NCBI GenBank assembly: GCA_903897145.1
Contig: CAIUAN010000040.1
Span: 163,950-227,949 of the forward strand
Direction: 5' to 3'
DNA from: an uncultured Bacteroidia bacterium
Lineage (GTDB): Bacteria > Bacteroidota > Bacteroidia > Bacteroidales > Prolixibacteraceae
Length of the DNA: 64,000 bases
Part shown: piece after piece, positions 17,347-26,344 of the stretch
How the letters are laid out: each line of letters begins with the position of its first letter
Numbering within the stretch: the stretch's first letter is position 1
Notes under the pieces: model-generated
Told to the model about the DNA's origin: nothing
Database searches by the model: none
The model's input: the letters and a program-made list of their open reading frames with translations, nothing else
Position numbers and translations under genes: made by a program

Positions 17347-18111
17347 CTATAAGTTAAATAATTGTTTCGAATTTTGAGTGGTAACTCGTCCAACTTCTTC
17401 GACCGATATCTGTTGCAACTGAGCAATTTTGTTCGCTATGATTGATAGGTAGGCTGTCTCATTTCGTTTTCCTCTGTGGGGTACTGGTGCTAGGTAAGGC
17501 GAGTCAGTCTCAAGGAGGATATGTTGAAGATCGATCTGTTGAACGACCGCATCAAGACCTGAATTTTTAAAAGTTACGACCCCGCCAATTCCAATCTTAA
17601 ACCCAAGGTCGATCACTTGGTGAGCTTGTTCTAGGTTGCCGCTAAAGCAATGAAAAACGCCAGTAAGTCTTTCACCTTTCTCTTTCTCAAGGACTTCAAA
17701 AACCTCTTCAAAAGAGTTTCGAGTATGGATGACAATCGGGATATTTAAATCTTTAGCCCAATTCAGCTGAATCTTAAATGCATCTATTTGCTCACTTAAA
17801 AAGGTTTTATCCCAATATAAATCAATGCCAATCTCGCCAATTGCGCAAAAAGAACGCTTGGCTAACCATTGCTCCACCACTTGTAATTCTAGTTTATAAT
17901 CCTCCTTCACCGATGTGGGATGAAGACCAATCAGGGGAACAAATAGATCGGGATGCGAATCGGTTAAATCAAACATCGCCTGAATGGTTGACTGATCAAT
18001 ATTGGGCAGAATGATTTTCTCGACCCCCGCATTTATGGCGCGTTGAATCATCTCTTCTCGGTCGGGGAGAAACTCTTCGGCGTAGAGATGCGAGTGAGAA
18101 TCAACAAACAT
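17347..18111 (-). CDS. tatD: TatD family metal-dependent hydrolase
   Basis: TIM-barrel metallohydrolase of the TatD DNase family, with a proposed role in DNA quality control. Metal ligands are in place: FVDSHSHLYAEEF at the N-terminus, GEIGIDLYWDK, VIHTRNSFEEV, GVFHCFSGN, and LLETDSPYLAPVPHRGKRNE near the C-terminus. 254 residues. It lies 51 bp downstream of lepA. The name is historical: there is no link to Tat export, and the nearby tatA is separate. Confidence 0.92.
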   Translation of the reverse strand: MFVDSHSHLYAEEFLPDREEMIQRAINAGVEKIILPNIDQSTIQAMFDLTDSHPDLFVPLIGLHPTSVKEDYKLELQVVEQWLAKRSFCAIGEIGIDLYWDKTFLSEQIDAFKIQLNWAKDLNIPIVIHTRNSFEEVFEVLEKEKGERLTGVFHCFSGNLEQAHQVIDLGFKIGIGGVVTFKNSGLDAVVQQIDLQHILLETDSPYLAPVPHRGKRNETAYLSIIANKIAQLQQISVEEVGRVTTQNSKQLFNL

Positions 18112-18162
18112 GGTCTGAGATTTGAAGGATGATATGAGTGGTAAACAGCGCCGATTCGATGT

Positions 18163-19950
18163 TTAGTCGAGCTTTAAAACGGCAAGGAAGGCTTTTTGTG
18201 GTACTTCGACATTCCCGATCTGCTTCATTTTTTTCTTTCCCTTTTTCTGCTTGTCTAGTAGCTTACGCTTTCTAGAGATGTCACCACCATAACATTTGGC
18301 AGTTACATCTTTTCGGACAGCTTTAATGGTCTCTCGGGCAATAATTTTTGCTCCGATAGCAGCTTGTATGGCCACATCATATTGTTGACGCGGGATCAGT
18401 TCTTTTAGTTTCTCGCACATCCGTCGTCCGAAATTATAGGCATTATCGGCGTGAATCAATGTGGATAGTGCATCCACAGGCTCACTATTCAACAGGATGT
18501 CAAGTTTGGCTAATTTTGCTGGTCTGTAACCAGTAATATGGTAATCAAATGAGGCGTATCCTTTTGAGATACTCTTAAGCTTATCGTAGAAGTCGAAGAC
18601 GATCTCACCAAGAGGTAAATCAAAAGTTAATTCGGCTCTTTCGGCGGTGAGATAATCTTGCTTGGTTAACATGCCACGTTTGTCCAAGCACAAAGTCATT
18701 ATCGCTCCGATATATTCAGATCGTGTGATAATTTGAGCTCGGATATAAGGCTCTTCAATCAGGTCGATCATCGAGCCATCAGGCATTCCCGCAGGGTTAT
18801 AAACTTCGACAGTCTCACCTGCTCTAGTATGAATCAGATATGAAACGTTTGGGACAGTTGTGATGACGTTCATGTCAAATTCACGGTCAAGGCGCTCTTG
18901 AATGATCTCCATATGCAGCAATCCTAGGAATCCGCAGCGGAATCCAAAGCCTAAGGCCGCAGATGATTCAAGGGTATACGTTAACGAGGCATCGTTCAAT
19001 TGTAGTTTCTCCATCGCTGCTCGAAGATCTTCATAGTCGTCACTGTCGATCGGATAGACTCCGGCAAAGACCATCGGCTTAACCTCCTCGAACCCAGAAA
19101 TGACATTTGAACAAGGTTGTTTAACGTTGGTTACGGTATCGCCAACTCGAATCTCACGCGCCGTTTTAATGTTTGAAATAATATATCCAACATCGCCGGC
19201 ACTTAGTGATTCACGCGAGTCGAGGCCCATTTTTAAAACGCCAACCTCATCGACATTGTATTGCTTTTCAGTCGCGACAAATTTTACAACATCTCCCTTA
19301 CGGACAGTTCCATTTACAATTTTTACATAGGCAATTACGCCTCTGAATTGATTGTAAACAGAGTCGAAAATTAATCCTTGAAGTGGTGCTCCTGGATCTC
19401 CCGCAGGGGATGGTACATCAGAGATGATGCGACTAATAATTTCATCGATTCCTTCACCTGTTTTACCAGAAGCTCGGATAATTGTATCTCTTTTGCACCC
19501 GATTAATTCGATAATTTGGTCTTCAACAAGTTCTGGATTCGCATTTGGAAGGTCCATTTTGTTGAGGATAGGGATAATCTCCAGATCGTGCTCGATGGCA
19601 AGATACAGGTTTGAGATTGTCTGTGCTTGAATTCCTTGCGTGGCATCGATAATAAGCAGAGCGCCTTCGCAGGCAGCAATAGAACGGGAAACTTCGTAAG
19701 AGAAGTCGACGTGCCCTGGGGTATCAATTAAGTTAAGTCTATATTTTATCCCATCTTGAATATGGTCCATTTGAATGGCGTGACTCTTGATGGTAATTCC
19801 TCTCTCTTTTTCTAGCTCCATATCATCCAAAACTTGAGCTTGCATATCTCGTCCGCTGATCGTTTGAGTAACCTCTAAAAGACGATCTGCCAATGTACTT
19901 TTCCCGTGATCAATATGGGCTATTATGCAAAAATTCCGGATGTTCTTCAT
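18163..19950 (-). CDS. lepA: Elongation factor 4 (LepA)
   Basis: Ribosome-associated translational GTPase that affects stalled or mis-translocated ribosomes. G motifs: [15 protein letters not shown] (G1), the switch region [26 protein letters not shown] (G3) and ILNKMDLP (G4). The LepA-specific C-terminus is present: [28 protein letters not shown] with CYGGD, then a short tail. I prefer the ATG at 19950 (MKNIRNF), which matches the family start, over one two codons upstream. A well-spaced promoter lies at 20013-20040. Confidence 0.97.
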   Translation of the reverse strand: MKNIRNFCIIAHIDHGKSTLADRLLEVTQTISGRDMQAQVLDDMELEKERGITIKSHAIQMDHIQDGIKYRLNLIDTPGHVDFSYEVSRSIAACEGALLIIDATQGIQAQTISNLYLAIEHDLEIIPILNKMDLPNANPELVEDQIIELIGCKRDTIIRASGKTGEGIDEIISRIISDVPSPAGDPGAPLQGLIFDSVYNQFRGVIAYVKIVNGTVRKGDVVKFVATEKQYNVDEVGVLKMGLDSRESLSAGDVGYIISNIKTAREIRVGDTVTNVKQPCSNVISGFEEVKPMVFAGVYPIDSDDYEDLRAAMEKLQLNDASLTYTLESSAALGFGFRCGFLGLLHMEIIQERLDREFDMNVITTVPNVSYLIHTRAGETVEVYNPAGMPDGSMIDLIEEPYIRAQIITRSEYIGAIMTLCLDKRGMLTKQDYLTAERAELTFDLPLGEIVFDFYDKLKSISKGYASFDYHITGYRPAKLAKLDILLNSEPVDALSTLIHADNAYNFGRRMCEKLKELIPRQQYDVAIQAAIGAKIIARETIKAVRKDVTAKCYGGDISRKRKLLDKQKKGKKKMKQIGNVEVPQKAFLAVLKLD

Positions 19951-20012
19951 GGTCAAAAATTCCTATTATACTTGAATCGTATGGTTCTTTTACTTCTGTT
20001 TTATTCGTTGTA

Positions 20013-20040
20013 CAAAGATATTTAAAAATAGATAATTCAA
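20013..20040 (-). promoter_or_regulatory. Promoter of lepA
   Basis: Minus strand: TTG (20040-20038), exactly 17 bp, then TATCTTTG (20020-20013). Both elements match the Bacteroidota vegetative consensus. The predicted leader is about 55 bases. Confidence 0.65.
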
Positions 20041-20065
20041 GCTATTCTGCAGGTCCTGTAATAGA

Positions 20066-20101
20066 CAAAAGCCTCGGATGATGTTTCATTCGAGGCTTTT
20101 G
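20066..20101 (-). terminator. Terminator downstream of tatA
   Basis: CAAAAGCCTCG and CGAGGCTTTTG form an 11 bp stem that continues inward for five more pairs (one G-U) to a 4-base loop, TGTT. It lies 21 bp past the tatA stop and before the lepA promoter, so it most likely ends the tatA message; the T-run after the stem is short. Confidence 0.8.
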
Positions 20102-20121
20102 CAAAATAGGGCTTAAAAAAT

Positions 20122-20331
20122 CTATTCTTTTAAAGGTTCTTTTTTATTGCTTGCCTTTGGAGCCTCTTTTGGCGGCTCTGCAGGAGTTCCAGTTTCGTCT
20201 TTCAGGGCTTTTTTAAATTCTTTCATCCCTTTCCCGATTCCACTCATCATTTCAGGAATTTTCGCCCCTCCAAAAAGAAGAAGAATCGCTCCTAAAAGGA
20301 TTATAAGATGCCAAGGTGCAAATAAGTCCAT
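20122..20331 (-). CDS. tatA: Sec-independent translocase subunit TatA/E
   Basis: Pore-forming subunit of twin-arginine export, 69 residues. An N-terminal membrane helix (about 5-20, WHLIILLGAILLLF) is followed by the hinge FGGAKIPEMMSGIGKGM and an amphipathic helix, then a Lys/Pro/Glu-rich tail. tatC is not next to it. It appears monocistronic, with a -7 box on its own strand upstream (TAAGTTTG, 20364-20357) and a terminator downstream. Confidence 0.92.
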   Translation of the reverse strand: MDLFAPWHLIILLGAILLLFGGAKIPEMMSGIGKGMKEFKKALKDETGTPAEPPKEAPKASNKKEPLKE

Positions 20332-20356
20332 TGTATGTGAATTAAATTGTTCACTA

Positions 20357-20364
20357 CAAACTTA
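20357..20364 (-). promoter_or_regulatory. Candidate -7 box of tatA
   Basis: Minus-strand TAAGTTTG is an exact TAnnTTTG match 25 bp before the tatA ATG. No clear -33 element is seen. Confidence 0.4.
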
Positions 20365-20512
20365 CAAACCTTTGGTTAGATTGAAGTATAATTTGGTATT
20401 TATTTTAAGTAATTTCTATTTCCTGTTTTTTGATTTCTAGGTCCGCTTGCATTGATGGTTTAGACCTTATCATATTTCCATGTTTCTCCCCAGTAAAATT
20501 GTCATTAATTAT

Positions 20513-20520
20513 TATCTTTG
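20513..20520 (+). promoter_or_regulatory. Candidate -7 box of the first DUF1080 gene
   Basis: TATCTTTG is an exact TAnnTTTG match, with a predicted leader of about 57 bases. A TTG at 20499-20501 is only 11 bp upstream. Confidence 0.4.
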
Positions 20521-20583
20521 GTCGCAAATTAACCAATTCAAATAGTATTCATTCTCCCATTTTGGGGGTTTAAATTAAAAATC

Positions 20584-21321
20584 ATGACAAAAAACATTTT
20601 AGTGACTTTATCGTTAACGGTGGCTTTATTCCTATCGTTATCTGGATTTTCGCAAGAGTTGAATAAACTGACCAAAAAAGAGAAGAAACAAGGATGGCAA
20701 CTTCTTTTTAACGGTGAGAATTTTGATGGTTGGAGACAATGTAATGGAACAGCAATGCCAGCTAACTGGGTTGTTGAGGATCACTCCATGAAAATATTTA
20801 CGGGTGCAGGAAAAAAACCTGGACAAGGTTCTAATGGTGATGTCCTTTATCCTGGTAAGAAATTTAAGAATTTCGAACTTTCTATTGATTTCAAGGCTGG
20901 CAAAGCTGCTAACTCAGGGATCTTCTACTATGTTCGTGAGGTAAAAGGTGAGCCAATCTATTATGCAGCTCCTGAAGTTCAAGTTTTGGATAATGTGGAT
21001 GCGGGTGATAATAAAGTAGCAAGTCACCTTGCTGGTTCTTTATACGATATTCTTCCTTGCGATCCGAAAACTGTTCATCCAGCTTATTCTTGGAACACCG
21101 TTGTTGTTCGTGTTAAAGATGGTCATGCCACTCATTTTATGAATGGCATAAAAGTGGTAGAGTATACATTATGGACACCGGAATGGGATGCGATGGTAGC
21201 TAAAAGTAAATTCAAAAACTTTAAAGGCTGGTCTGAAGGAATCGACAAAGAAGGTTACATTGGTCTACAAGATCATGGTTATACGCTATGGTTCCGCAAC
21301 ATTAAAATTCGCGAGCTTTAG
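20584..21321 (+). CDS. Secreted DUF1080 protein (3-keto-disaccharide hydrolase family)
   Basis: 245 residues with a signal peptide (about 1-23, ending GFSQ), so periplasmic or exported. The body is one concanavalin-like DUF1080 domain: GWQLLFNGENFDGWRQCN, then NFELSIDFKAGKAANSGIFYYVRE, then PEVQVLDN, a GSLYDILP-type loop and the closing GYIGLQDHGYTLWFRNIKIREL. Members of this family have been linked to cleavage of 3-keto-glycosides; the exact substrate here is unknown. A paralogue lies at 31275. A two-tier terminator follows its stop by about 30 bp. Confidence 0.88.
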   Translation: MTKNILVTLSLTVALFLSLSGFSQELNKLTKKEKKQGWQLLFNGENFDGWRQCNGTAMPANWVVEDHSMKIFTGAGKKPGQGSNGDVLYPGKKFKNFELSIDFKAGKAANSGIFYYVREVKGEPIYYAAPEVQVLDNVDAGDNKVASHLAGSLYDILPCDPKTVHPAYSWNTVVVRVKDGHATHFMNGIKVVEYTLWTPEWDAMVAKSKFKNFKGWSEGIDKEGYIGLQDHGYTLWFRNIKIREL

Positions 21322-21353
21322 TCTTTCAATACTAACGCAGATATTAAGCTGCG

Positions 21354-21410
21354 AAAAGCCGAGGCTTAGCCCTGATATGAATAATGTCAGGGCCGAGTTT
21401 CGGCTTTTTT
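21354..21410 (+). terminator. Two-tier terminator after the first DUF1080 gene
   Basis: An outer stem of AAAAGCCGA (21354-21362) with TCGGCTTTT (21400-21408) encloses an inner stem of GCCCTGA with TCAGGGC. The outer stem runs straight into a T-run. Good rho-independent terminator for the + strand. Confidence 0.85.
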
Positions 21411-21420
21411 TCTACTGTGG

Positions 21421-21605
21421 CTTTCTATGTGCCTATGTGGTGAAAAAAAAGGAAACACAATAGGACACAATAGGGAAAACACAATAGACAATAGTTTTTG
21501 ATTTGCTTTCTAATGTGCCTTCTATGTGGCCTATGTGCCTATGTGTTGAAAAAAAAAAAAAGAAAAAAAAAGAAAATAAAACACAATAGACACAATAGAA
21601 AAGCA
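21421..21605. repeat. Cluster of CTATGTG / CACAATAG words with poly-A tracts
   Basis: Two similar units lie side by side. Unit 1 has CTATGTG at 21425 and 21433, an A-run, then CACAATAG at 21456, 21466 and 21480. Unit 2 has CTATGTG at 21522, 21531 and 21539, a 13-base A-run with further A-rich sequence, then CACAATAG at 21582 and 21591. CTATGTG is the reverse complement of CACAATAG minus one A, so each unit can fold into an imperfect hairpin. It lies between the convergent DUF1080 and uvrA genes. It encodes nothing I can support. Confidence 0.75.
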
Positions 21606-21609
21606 AGTT

Positions 21610-24438
21610 CTATTGCCGATCCATCTCCTCTTTGAGATATTTTGCGGTATAGGATTTTTTAAGCTTTATGATCTCTTGAGGAGTTCCATTGCCTAGAAGA
21701 TATCCACCCTCTTTGCCACCTTCGGGACCAATATCGATGATATGGTCTACCATCTTAATAACCTCCATGTTGTGCTCAATAACAATCACGGTATTTCCTT
21801 TGTCTACTAGCTTGTTTAGCACCTCGAGCAGTACTCTGATATCCTCAAAATGAAGCCCTGTCGTTGGCTCATCAAGGATGTAAAGGGTCATGCCAGTATC
21901 TCTTTTACTAAGTTCCGTGGCCAGCTTAACCCGTTGTGATTCTCCTCCTGATAAGGTTGTAGAGGATTGTCCAAGCGTAATATATCCTAGACCAACATCT
22001 TGAAGCGTCCGCAGGCGGTGAACGATCGATGGAATGCTTTCGAAAAATTCAACACCTTGATCGATGGTCATATCTAAAACATCGCTGATCGATTTGCCTT
22101 TAAAACGGATCTCTAAAGTTTCCCGATTGTAACGCTTCCCATTGCATTTATCGCAGTGGACATAGACATCTGGGAGGAAATTCATCTCGATCACTTTCAT
22201 GCCAGCCCCCTCACAGGCTTCGCAACGACCTCCTTTGACATTAAAAGAGAATCGCCCAGGCTGATAGCCTCTGATCTTAGCTTCGGGTAATAGGGTGAAG
22301 ATATTCCGAATATCTGTGAACACACCTGTGTATGTGACTGGATTGGACCGCGGAGTACGACCAATTGGAGATTGGTCTACTTGCACGACTTTATCAATCA
22401 GATCGATCCCCTCGATACTTTTGTAAGCTAGAGGATCAAGCAAGGATTTATAAAAATATTGACTTAAGATTGGCTGAAGAGTTTCGTTAATCAAGGTCGA
22501 CTTGCCACTTCCGGATACCCCAGTGACGCAGATTAGTTTGCCAAGCGGAAATTCAACATCAATATTCTTTAGGTTATTTCCGGAGGCTCCCCTAAGCTTC
22601 AGTGATTTCCCATTTCCTGGTCGAATTACCGTGGGAACTTCTATTTTCTTTTTGTTGGTAAGGTATTGAGCCGTCAGGGTATTCTTCTTTAAGACTTCGG
22701 AAGGAAGACCTGCGGCTACAATTTCGCCTCCATGTATCCCGGCCAGCGGTCCCATGTCGATTAGGTAATCGGCCTGCAGCATCATATCCCGATCGTGCTC
22801 CACCACTACCACCGAATTACCCGTATCGCGCAACTGTTTAAGTGAATTGATGAGGCGTAGGTTGTCGCGGTGGTGCAATCCAATACTTGGTTCATCAAGG
22901 ATGTATAACACATTCACTAGCTGCGATCCAATTTGGGTGGCTAGTCGAATCCGTTGTGATTCTCCTCCTGACAAGGTTCCTGCAGAGCGATCGAGCGAGA
23001 GGTAAGTTAAACCAACGTCGACTAGAAACTGAAGTCGAGTGCGCAGTTCTTTAATAACCTCAGTCGCGATTTGCAATTGACGTTTGCTAAGTCTTTTTTC
23101 AATGTCGTCGAAGAAAACAGCTAGCTCACTGATGTCTAGTTGAGTAAGTTCAGAGATATTTTTCTCGTCAATTTTAAAGTGAAGAGGTTCTTTTTGAAGA
23201 CGTTGTCCGTCGCACTCTGGGCACGTCATGCTTTTATGAAATTGATCAGCCCATTTTTGAGCAGTCTTGGAAAGGTTATCGCTTTTTTGATTGAGAATGT
23301 ATTTTACAATTCCCTCATAGGCCATCATATAATCGATCGAGCTTCCTAGCGGGGAGTTTTTTAATTTAATCCGTTCTCCAGTCCCGAATAATAAGGCATT
23401 TATGGCTTCTTCGGAAATCTCTCCGACGGGTGTTTTTAAGGTAAACCCGTATTTTTCAGACAAGGCTTCAATCTGCCAAAAGATCATGGTATTCTTGTGA
23501 GGCCCAAGTGGAGCAATTCCCCCTTTTGCAATCGAGAGATCTGGATCTGGAATAAGTTTGGCTTGATCTATTTCAGTGATCTCTCCAAGACCATTGCATT
23601 TATGACATGCGCCCTGTGGTGAGTTAAAGGAGAAGCTATGTGGAGCAGGGTCATTATAAGATATACCTGTGGTTGGGCACATCAGATGTCGGGAGAAGAA
23701 TCGGGTATCGTTTGATTCTACATCCAATACCATCATGATTCCTTGTCCGTGTTTCATCGCAATGTCGACAGAGTCGCGAAGTCTCTTCGCATCATTCTCA
23801 TCAACGACCACTTTGTCGATGACCATCTCGATGTGGTGATTTTTATACCGGTCAAGTTTAAAACCATGCGTTACCTCTTTCACTTCACCATCTACTCGAG
23901 CATATAGGAATCCTTTCTTTCGTATTTGCTCAAAAAGTTCGCGGTAATGGCCTTTTCGACCTCTGACTACTGGAGCAAGAAGCATGGTTCGCTTGCCTTG
24001 AAACTTTTCTAGGATCAGTTTAATGATTTGTTCATCGGTATACTTAACCATTTTCTCCCCTGTGTTGTAGGAGTAGGCTTCACCTGCACGTGCATAGAGA
24101 AGTCTTAGAAAATCGTAGATCTCCGTAACGGTACCTACCGTTGATCGAGGGTTTTTATTGGTTGTTTTTTGCTCGATCGAGATGACCGGACTTAACCCTG
24201 TGATCTCATCGACATCGGGACGTTCCATGTTGCCTAAAAAGCTTCGGGCATAGGCTGAGAACGTCTCAATGTATCGTCGTTGACCTTCGGCATAAATAGT
24301 GTCGAAAGCTAGTGAAGATTTCCCACTGCCACTTAATCCAGTGATTACGGTGAGCTGATTGCGAGGAATCTCAACGGTGATATTTTTAAGATTATGCTCT
24401 CGAGCACCGCGGACGATGATTTTATCTTCTTGATTCAT
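21610..24438 (-). CDS. uvrA: Excinuclease ABC subunit A
   Basis: Damage-recognition ATPase of nucleotide excision repair, 942 residues. It has two ABC modules: the first Walker A is GLSGSGKSS near 34-42, the second GVSGSGKST near 641-649. Each has an LSGGESQR signature (near 492 and 833) and a Walker B ending LDEP. Zinc-finger cysteines are visible in CPTTG...CHKCNG, CPECDGQR and CEACEGAG...CDKCNGKRYN. The length and order are canonical. It lies 31 bp downstream of the lytic transglycosylase gene on the same strand. Confidence 0.98.
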   Translation of the reverse strand: MNQEDKIIVRGAREHNLKNITVEIPRNQLTVITGLSGSGKSSLAFDTIYAEGQRRYIETFSAYARSFLGNMERPDVDEITGLSPVISIEQKTTNKNPRSTVGTVTEIYDFLRLLYARAGEAYSYNTGEKMVKYTDEQIIKLILEKFQGKRTMLLAPVVRGRKGHYRELFEQIRKKGFLYARVDGEVKEVTHGFKLDRYKNHHIEMVIDKVVVDENDAKRLRDSVDIAMKHGQGIMMVLDVESNDTRFFSRHLMCPTTGISYNDPAPHSFSFNSPQGACHKCNGLGEITEIDQAKLIPDPDLSIAKGGIAPLGPHKNTMIFWQIEALSEKYGFTLKTPVGEISEEAINALLFGTGERIKLKNSPLGSSIDYMMAYEGIVKYILNQKSDNLSKTAQKWADQFHKSMTCPECDGQRLQKEPLHFKIDEKNISELTQLDISELAVFFDDIEKRLSKRQLQIATEVIKELRTRLQFLVDVGLTYLSLDRSAGTLSGGESQRIRLATQIGSQLVNVLYILDEPSIGLHHRDNLRLINSLKQLRDTGNSVVVVEHDRDMMLQADYLIDMGPLAGIHGGEIVAAGLPSEVLKKNTLTAQYLTNKKKIEVPTVIRPGNGKSLKLRGASGNNLKNIDVEFPLGKLICVTGVSGSGKSTLINETLQPILSQYFYKSLLDPLAYKSIEGIDLIDKVVQVDQSPIGRTPRSNPVTYTGVFTDIRNIFTLLPEAKIRGYQPGRFSFNVKGGRCEACEGAGMKVIEMNFLPDVYVHCDKCNGKRYNRETLEIRFKGKSISDVLDMTIDQGVEFFESIPSIVHRLRTLQDVGLGYITLGQSSTTLSGGESQRVKLATELSKRDTGMTLYILDEPTTGLHFEDIRVLLEVLNKLVDKGNTVIVIEHNMEVIKMVDHIIDIGPEGGKEGGYLLGNGTPQEIIKLKKSYTAKYLKEEMDRQ

Positions 24439-24469
24439 GGATTGGATAACCGTATTTACGGAAAAAAGT

Positions 24470-25447
24470 TTAATTCAAAAAACTGCGGTATTTACCAGTG
24501 ACTGGTATTTTAATTGCGTAGGTTATCCTTTTCGAGTTCTTTAGACTTGTCCCTTTTAACCAAGGGTTGAATTGTTTGAGAATTTTATAGTTGATCTTAT
24601 TCTCTCTTGCAAAATCTGGCAAGTCTTTTATACTTCCACTAACTTGGATCTCTTTGACTGGGATGATCGGATATTTCTCTTCCTCACTGACTTTAAAACC
24701 ATATTTCAAGGGGTCACCGATGATTAGTTTCAGCGCTAAAATCCGAAAGACATATCTTGCCGTCTCCTCATTTAATTGAAGATCGTAATAACTTCTATTT
24801 TTCTGAGTGATTTCTTGTCTGAGCATGCCGCCAACACCTGCATTGTATGAAGCCGCAACCATGGTCCAGTTGCCATATTTTAGGTGCGCTTTTTTAAGAA
24901 AATGACAGGCAGCGACAGTGGCTTTTTCAATGTTGTAACGTTCGTCAACTTCATCATTTACTTCTAGTCCATTTTCTATGGCAGCGGGTTTCATAAATTG
25001 CCAAATACCTGCTGCACCTGCGGGGGAGACTACCTTATCCAGAAAGCCACTCTCGGCAAGAGCTAAAAACTTAAAGTCTTCAGGGATGCCATTTTTCTTC
25101 AGTATTGGTTCTATGATCGAGAAATAACGGGTTGTTTTTTTGATGTAAAGTAAAGCTTGCGAATGGAAGTTCGCAATGCTAAGCATCTCCCGATCGAGTG
25201 ATTCTCGTATATCGAAATTCGCTAATGGCACCACCTCCTGAGCGAAATCAAGTTTTTCGGGTATGGTGACGGCGGTAAAATAGATCTCTTGCTGATCTTT
25301 CCCATTTTCTGAAATTCGATTAGGTATCCCAGCTGATTTTGAGTTAAAAAATAGTCCTCCTACGATCACACAGGCAGCAACTACACCCAATAAGATCAGT
25401 AATTTCGATCTGTCGGGAGGGGTATGATTTGGTTTTAGTTTTTCCAT
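24470..25447 (-). CDS. Membrane-anchored lytic transglycosylase (SLT domain)
   Basis: Predicted murein lytic transglycosylase. An N-terminal membrane anchor (LLILLGVVAACVIVGGLFF) precedes an SLT domain whose catalytic Glu is in FLALAESGFLDKVVSPAGAAGIWQFM; YNAGVGGM matches the later conserved block. The C-terminal 70 residues resemble the linker that often precedes LysM in MltD-like proteins, but no full LysM is clear. I place the start at the ATG at 25447 (MEKLKPNHTPP): a promoter at 25466-25496 lies between it and a longer in-frame start, so the longer form would not be transcribed from it. About 325 residues. Confidence 0.88.
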   Translation of the reverse strand: MEKLKPNHTPPDRSKLLILLGVVAACVIVGGLFFNSKSAGIPNRISENGKDQQEIYFTAVTIPEKLDFAQEVVPLANFDIRESLDREMLSIANFHSQALLYIKKTTRYFSIIEPILKKNGIPEDFKFLALAESGFLDKVVSPAGAAGIWQFMKPAAIENGLEVNDEVDERYNIEKATVAACHFLKKAHLKYGNWTMVAASYNAGVGGMLRQEITQKNRSYYDLQLNEETARYVFRILALKLIIGDPLKYGFKVSEEEKYPIIPVKEIQVSGSIKDLPDFARENKINYKILKQFNPWLKGTSLKNSKRITYAIKIPVTGKYRSFLN

Positions 25448-25465
25448 AAAATTTAAATAAGCCTG

Positions 25466-25496
25466 CAAAGTTAGTTGATTCTCAGGTCTAATCCAA
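25466..25496 (-). promoter_or_regulatory. Promoter of the lytic transglycosylase (and uvrA)
   Basis: Minus strand: TTGG (25496-25493), about 19-20 bp, then TAACTTTG (25473-25466). It supports a start codon at 25447 and may also serve uvrA. Confidence 0.6.
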
Positions 25497-25650
25497 TAAA
25501 ACAAAATATATAATAGTAAAGTTTAAGTGGCAAGAATTACAAGTTATTAAAGTCTTCAAAGAGCCGGTCCAGCCCCATTAAAATTGGACTGAAATGGCAA
25601 GATTTGTTTTCATTTCCATTCAGAAAAAGTTAGTTTTACCAAAAAAACAG

Positions 25651-26271
25651 ATGCAAGCACTTTTTGAGCAAGTTCTAAGTTGGTATATGGATCACATAGC
25701 CTATTCGACGGTCTTCTTATTGATGGCCGTGGAGAGTACCATTATCCCATTCCCCTCTGAATTAGTCATTCCGCCCGCAGCATATAAAGCGGCCAATGGT
25801 GATATGAACATATTTTTGATCATTCTTGCGGGTTCTTTAGGCGCAGTCGTTGGCTCGTTAATCAATTATTTTGCAGCCAAATTTATTGGTCGTACGTTAC
25901 TCATGAAATTTGTGAACACACGCTTGGCAAATATGATGATGGTTAATCAAACAGGGATCGAAAAAGCGGAGAATTATTTCCTTAAGAATGCAAATACTTC
26001 GACCCTTATAGGCCGTCTACTGCCAGGCATACGACATCTAATCTCTATACCTGCTGGGATTGCCAATATGAAACTTTCCGATTTTATTCTCTATACCACT
26101 ATTGGAGCAACAGCTTGGAATATCATTCTAGCGCTGCTTGGCTACTTGTTCTCGTCACAACAAGAACTGCTGCATCAGTATTATAAAGAGGTTGTTTACG
26201 TTCTCTTATTTTTAGGTTGTTCTTATGTTCTGTTCCTTGTGATTAAAAGCTTTAAGAAGAGTCGTATCTAG
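25651..26271 (+). CDS. DedA/SNARE-associated family membrane protein
   Basis: Polytopic inner-membrane protein of the DedA (VTT) family; members affect lipid carrier recycling and membrane homeostasis. Family marks are VESTIIPFPSELVIPPAAYKAA, the G(x)7 segment LAGSLGAVVGSLINYFAAKFIGR, and the re-entrant FLIGRLLPGIRHLISIPAGIANM-type block with the conserved Arg and Gly-Pro. I prefer the ATG at 25651 (MQALFEQVLSWYMD), where family similarity starts; an in-frame ATG at 25594 would add 19 Lys-rich residues and cannot be excluded. It faces the TlpA gene over a strong terminator. Confidence 0.88.
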   Translation: MQALFEQVLSWYMDHIAYSTVFLLMAVESTIIPFPSELVIPPAAYKAANGDMNIFLIILAGSLGAVVGSLINYFAAKFIGRTLLMKFVNTRLANMMMVNQTGIEKAENYFLKNANTSTLIGRLLPGIRHLISIPAGIANMKLSDFILYTTIGATAWNIILALLGYLFSSQQELLHQYYKEVVYVLLFLGCSYVLFLVIKSFKKSRI

Positions 26272-26290
26272 CCTAAAAGGCCGCATTTAA

Positions 26291-26333
26291 AAACAAAGGG
26301 GAGCAGCGAATTAATCACTGCTCCCCTTTGTTT
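26291..26333. terminator. Bidirectional terminator between the DedA and TlpA genes
   Basis: A perfect 16 bp inverted repeat, AAACAAAGGGGAGCAG and CTGCTCCCCTTTGTTT, with an 11-base loop. It sits between convergent genes and has GC-rich inner and T-rich outer parts on both strands. Confidence 0.93.
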
Positions 26334-26344
26334 ATGTAAACGTA

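Noticed and set aside
19893..20081. 62-codon + strand ORF over the lepA start
   Set aside because: It covers the lepA start codon, its promoter and part of the tatA terminator, with no sign of coding bias.
21260..21463. 67-codon ORF overlapping the end of the first DUF1080 gene
   Set aside because: It runs through a real gene, a terminator and a low-complexity repeat; no family-like sequence.
21421..21605. Possible CRISPR array from repeated short words
   Set aside because: The repeated words are 7-8 bases, unevenly spaced and separated by A-runs rather than unique spacers of equal length; no cas genes are near.
25567..25589. GTCCA/TGGAC inverted repeat before the DedA gene
   Set aside because: Only five base pairs with a 13-base loop; likely chance.
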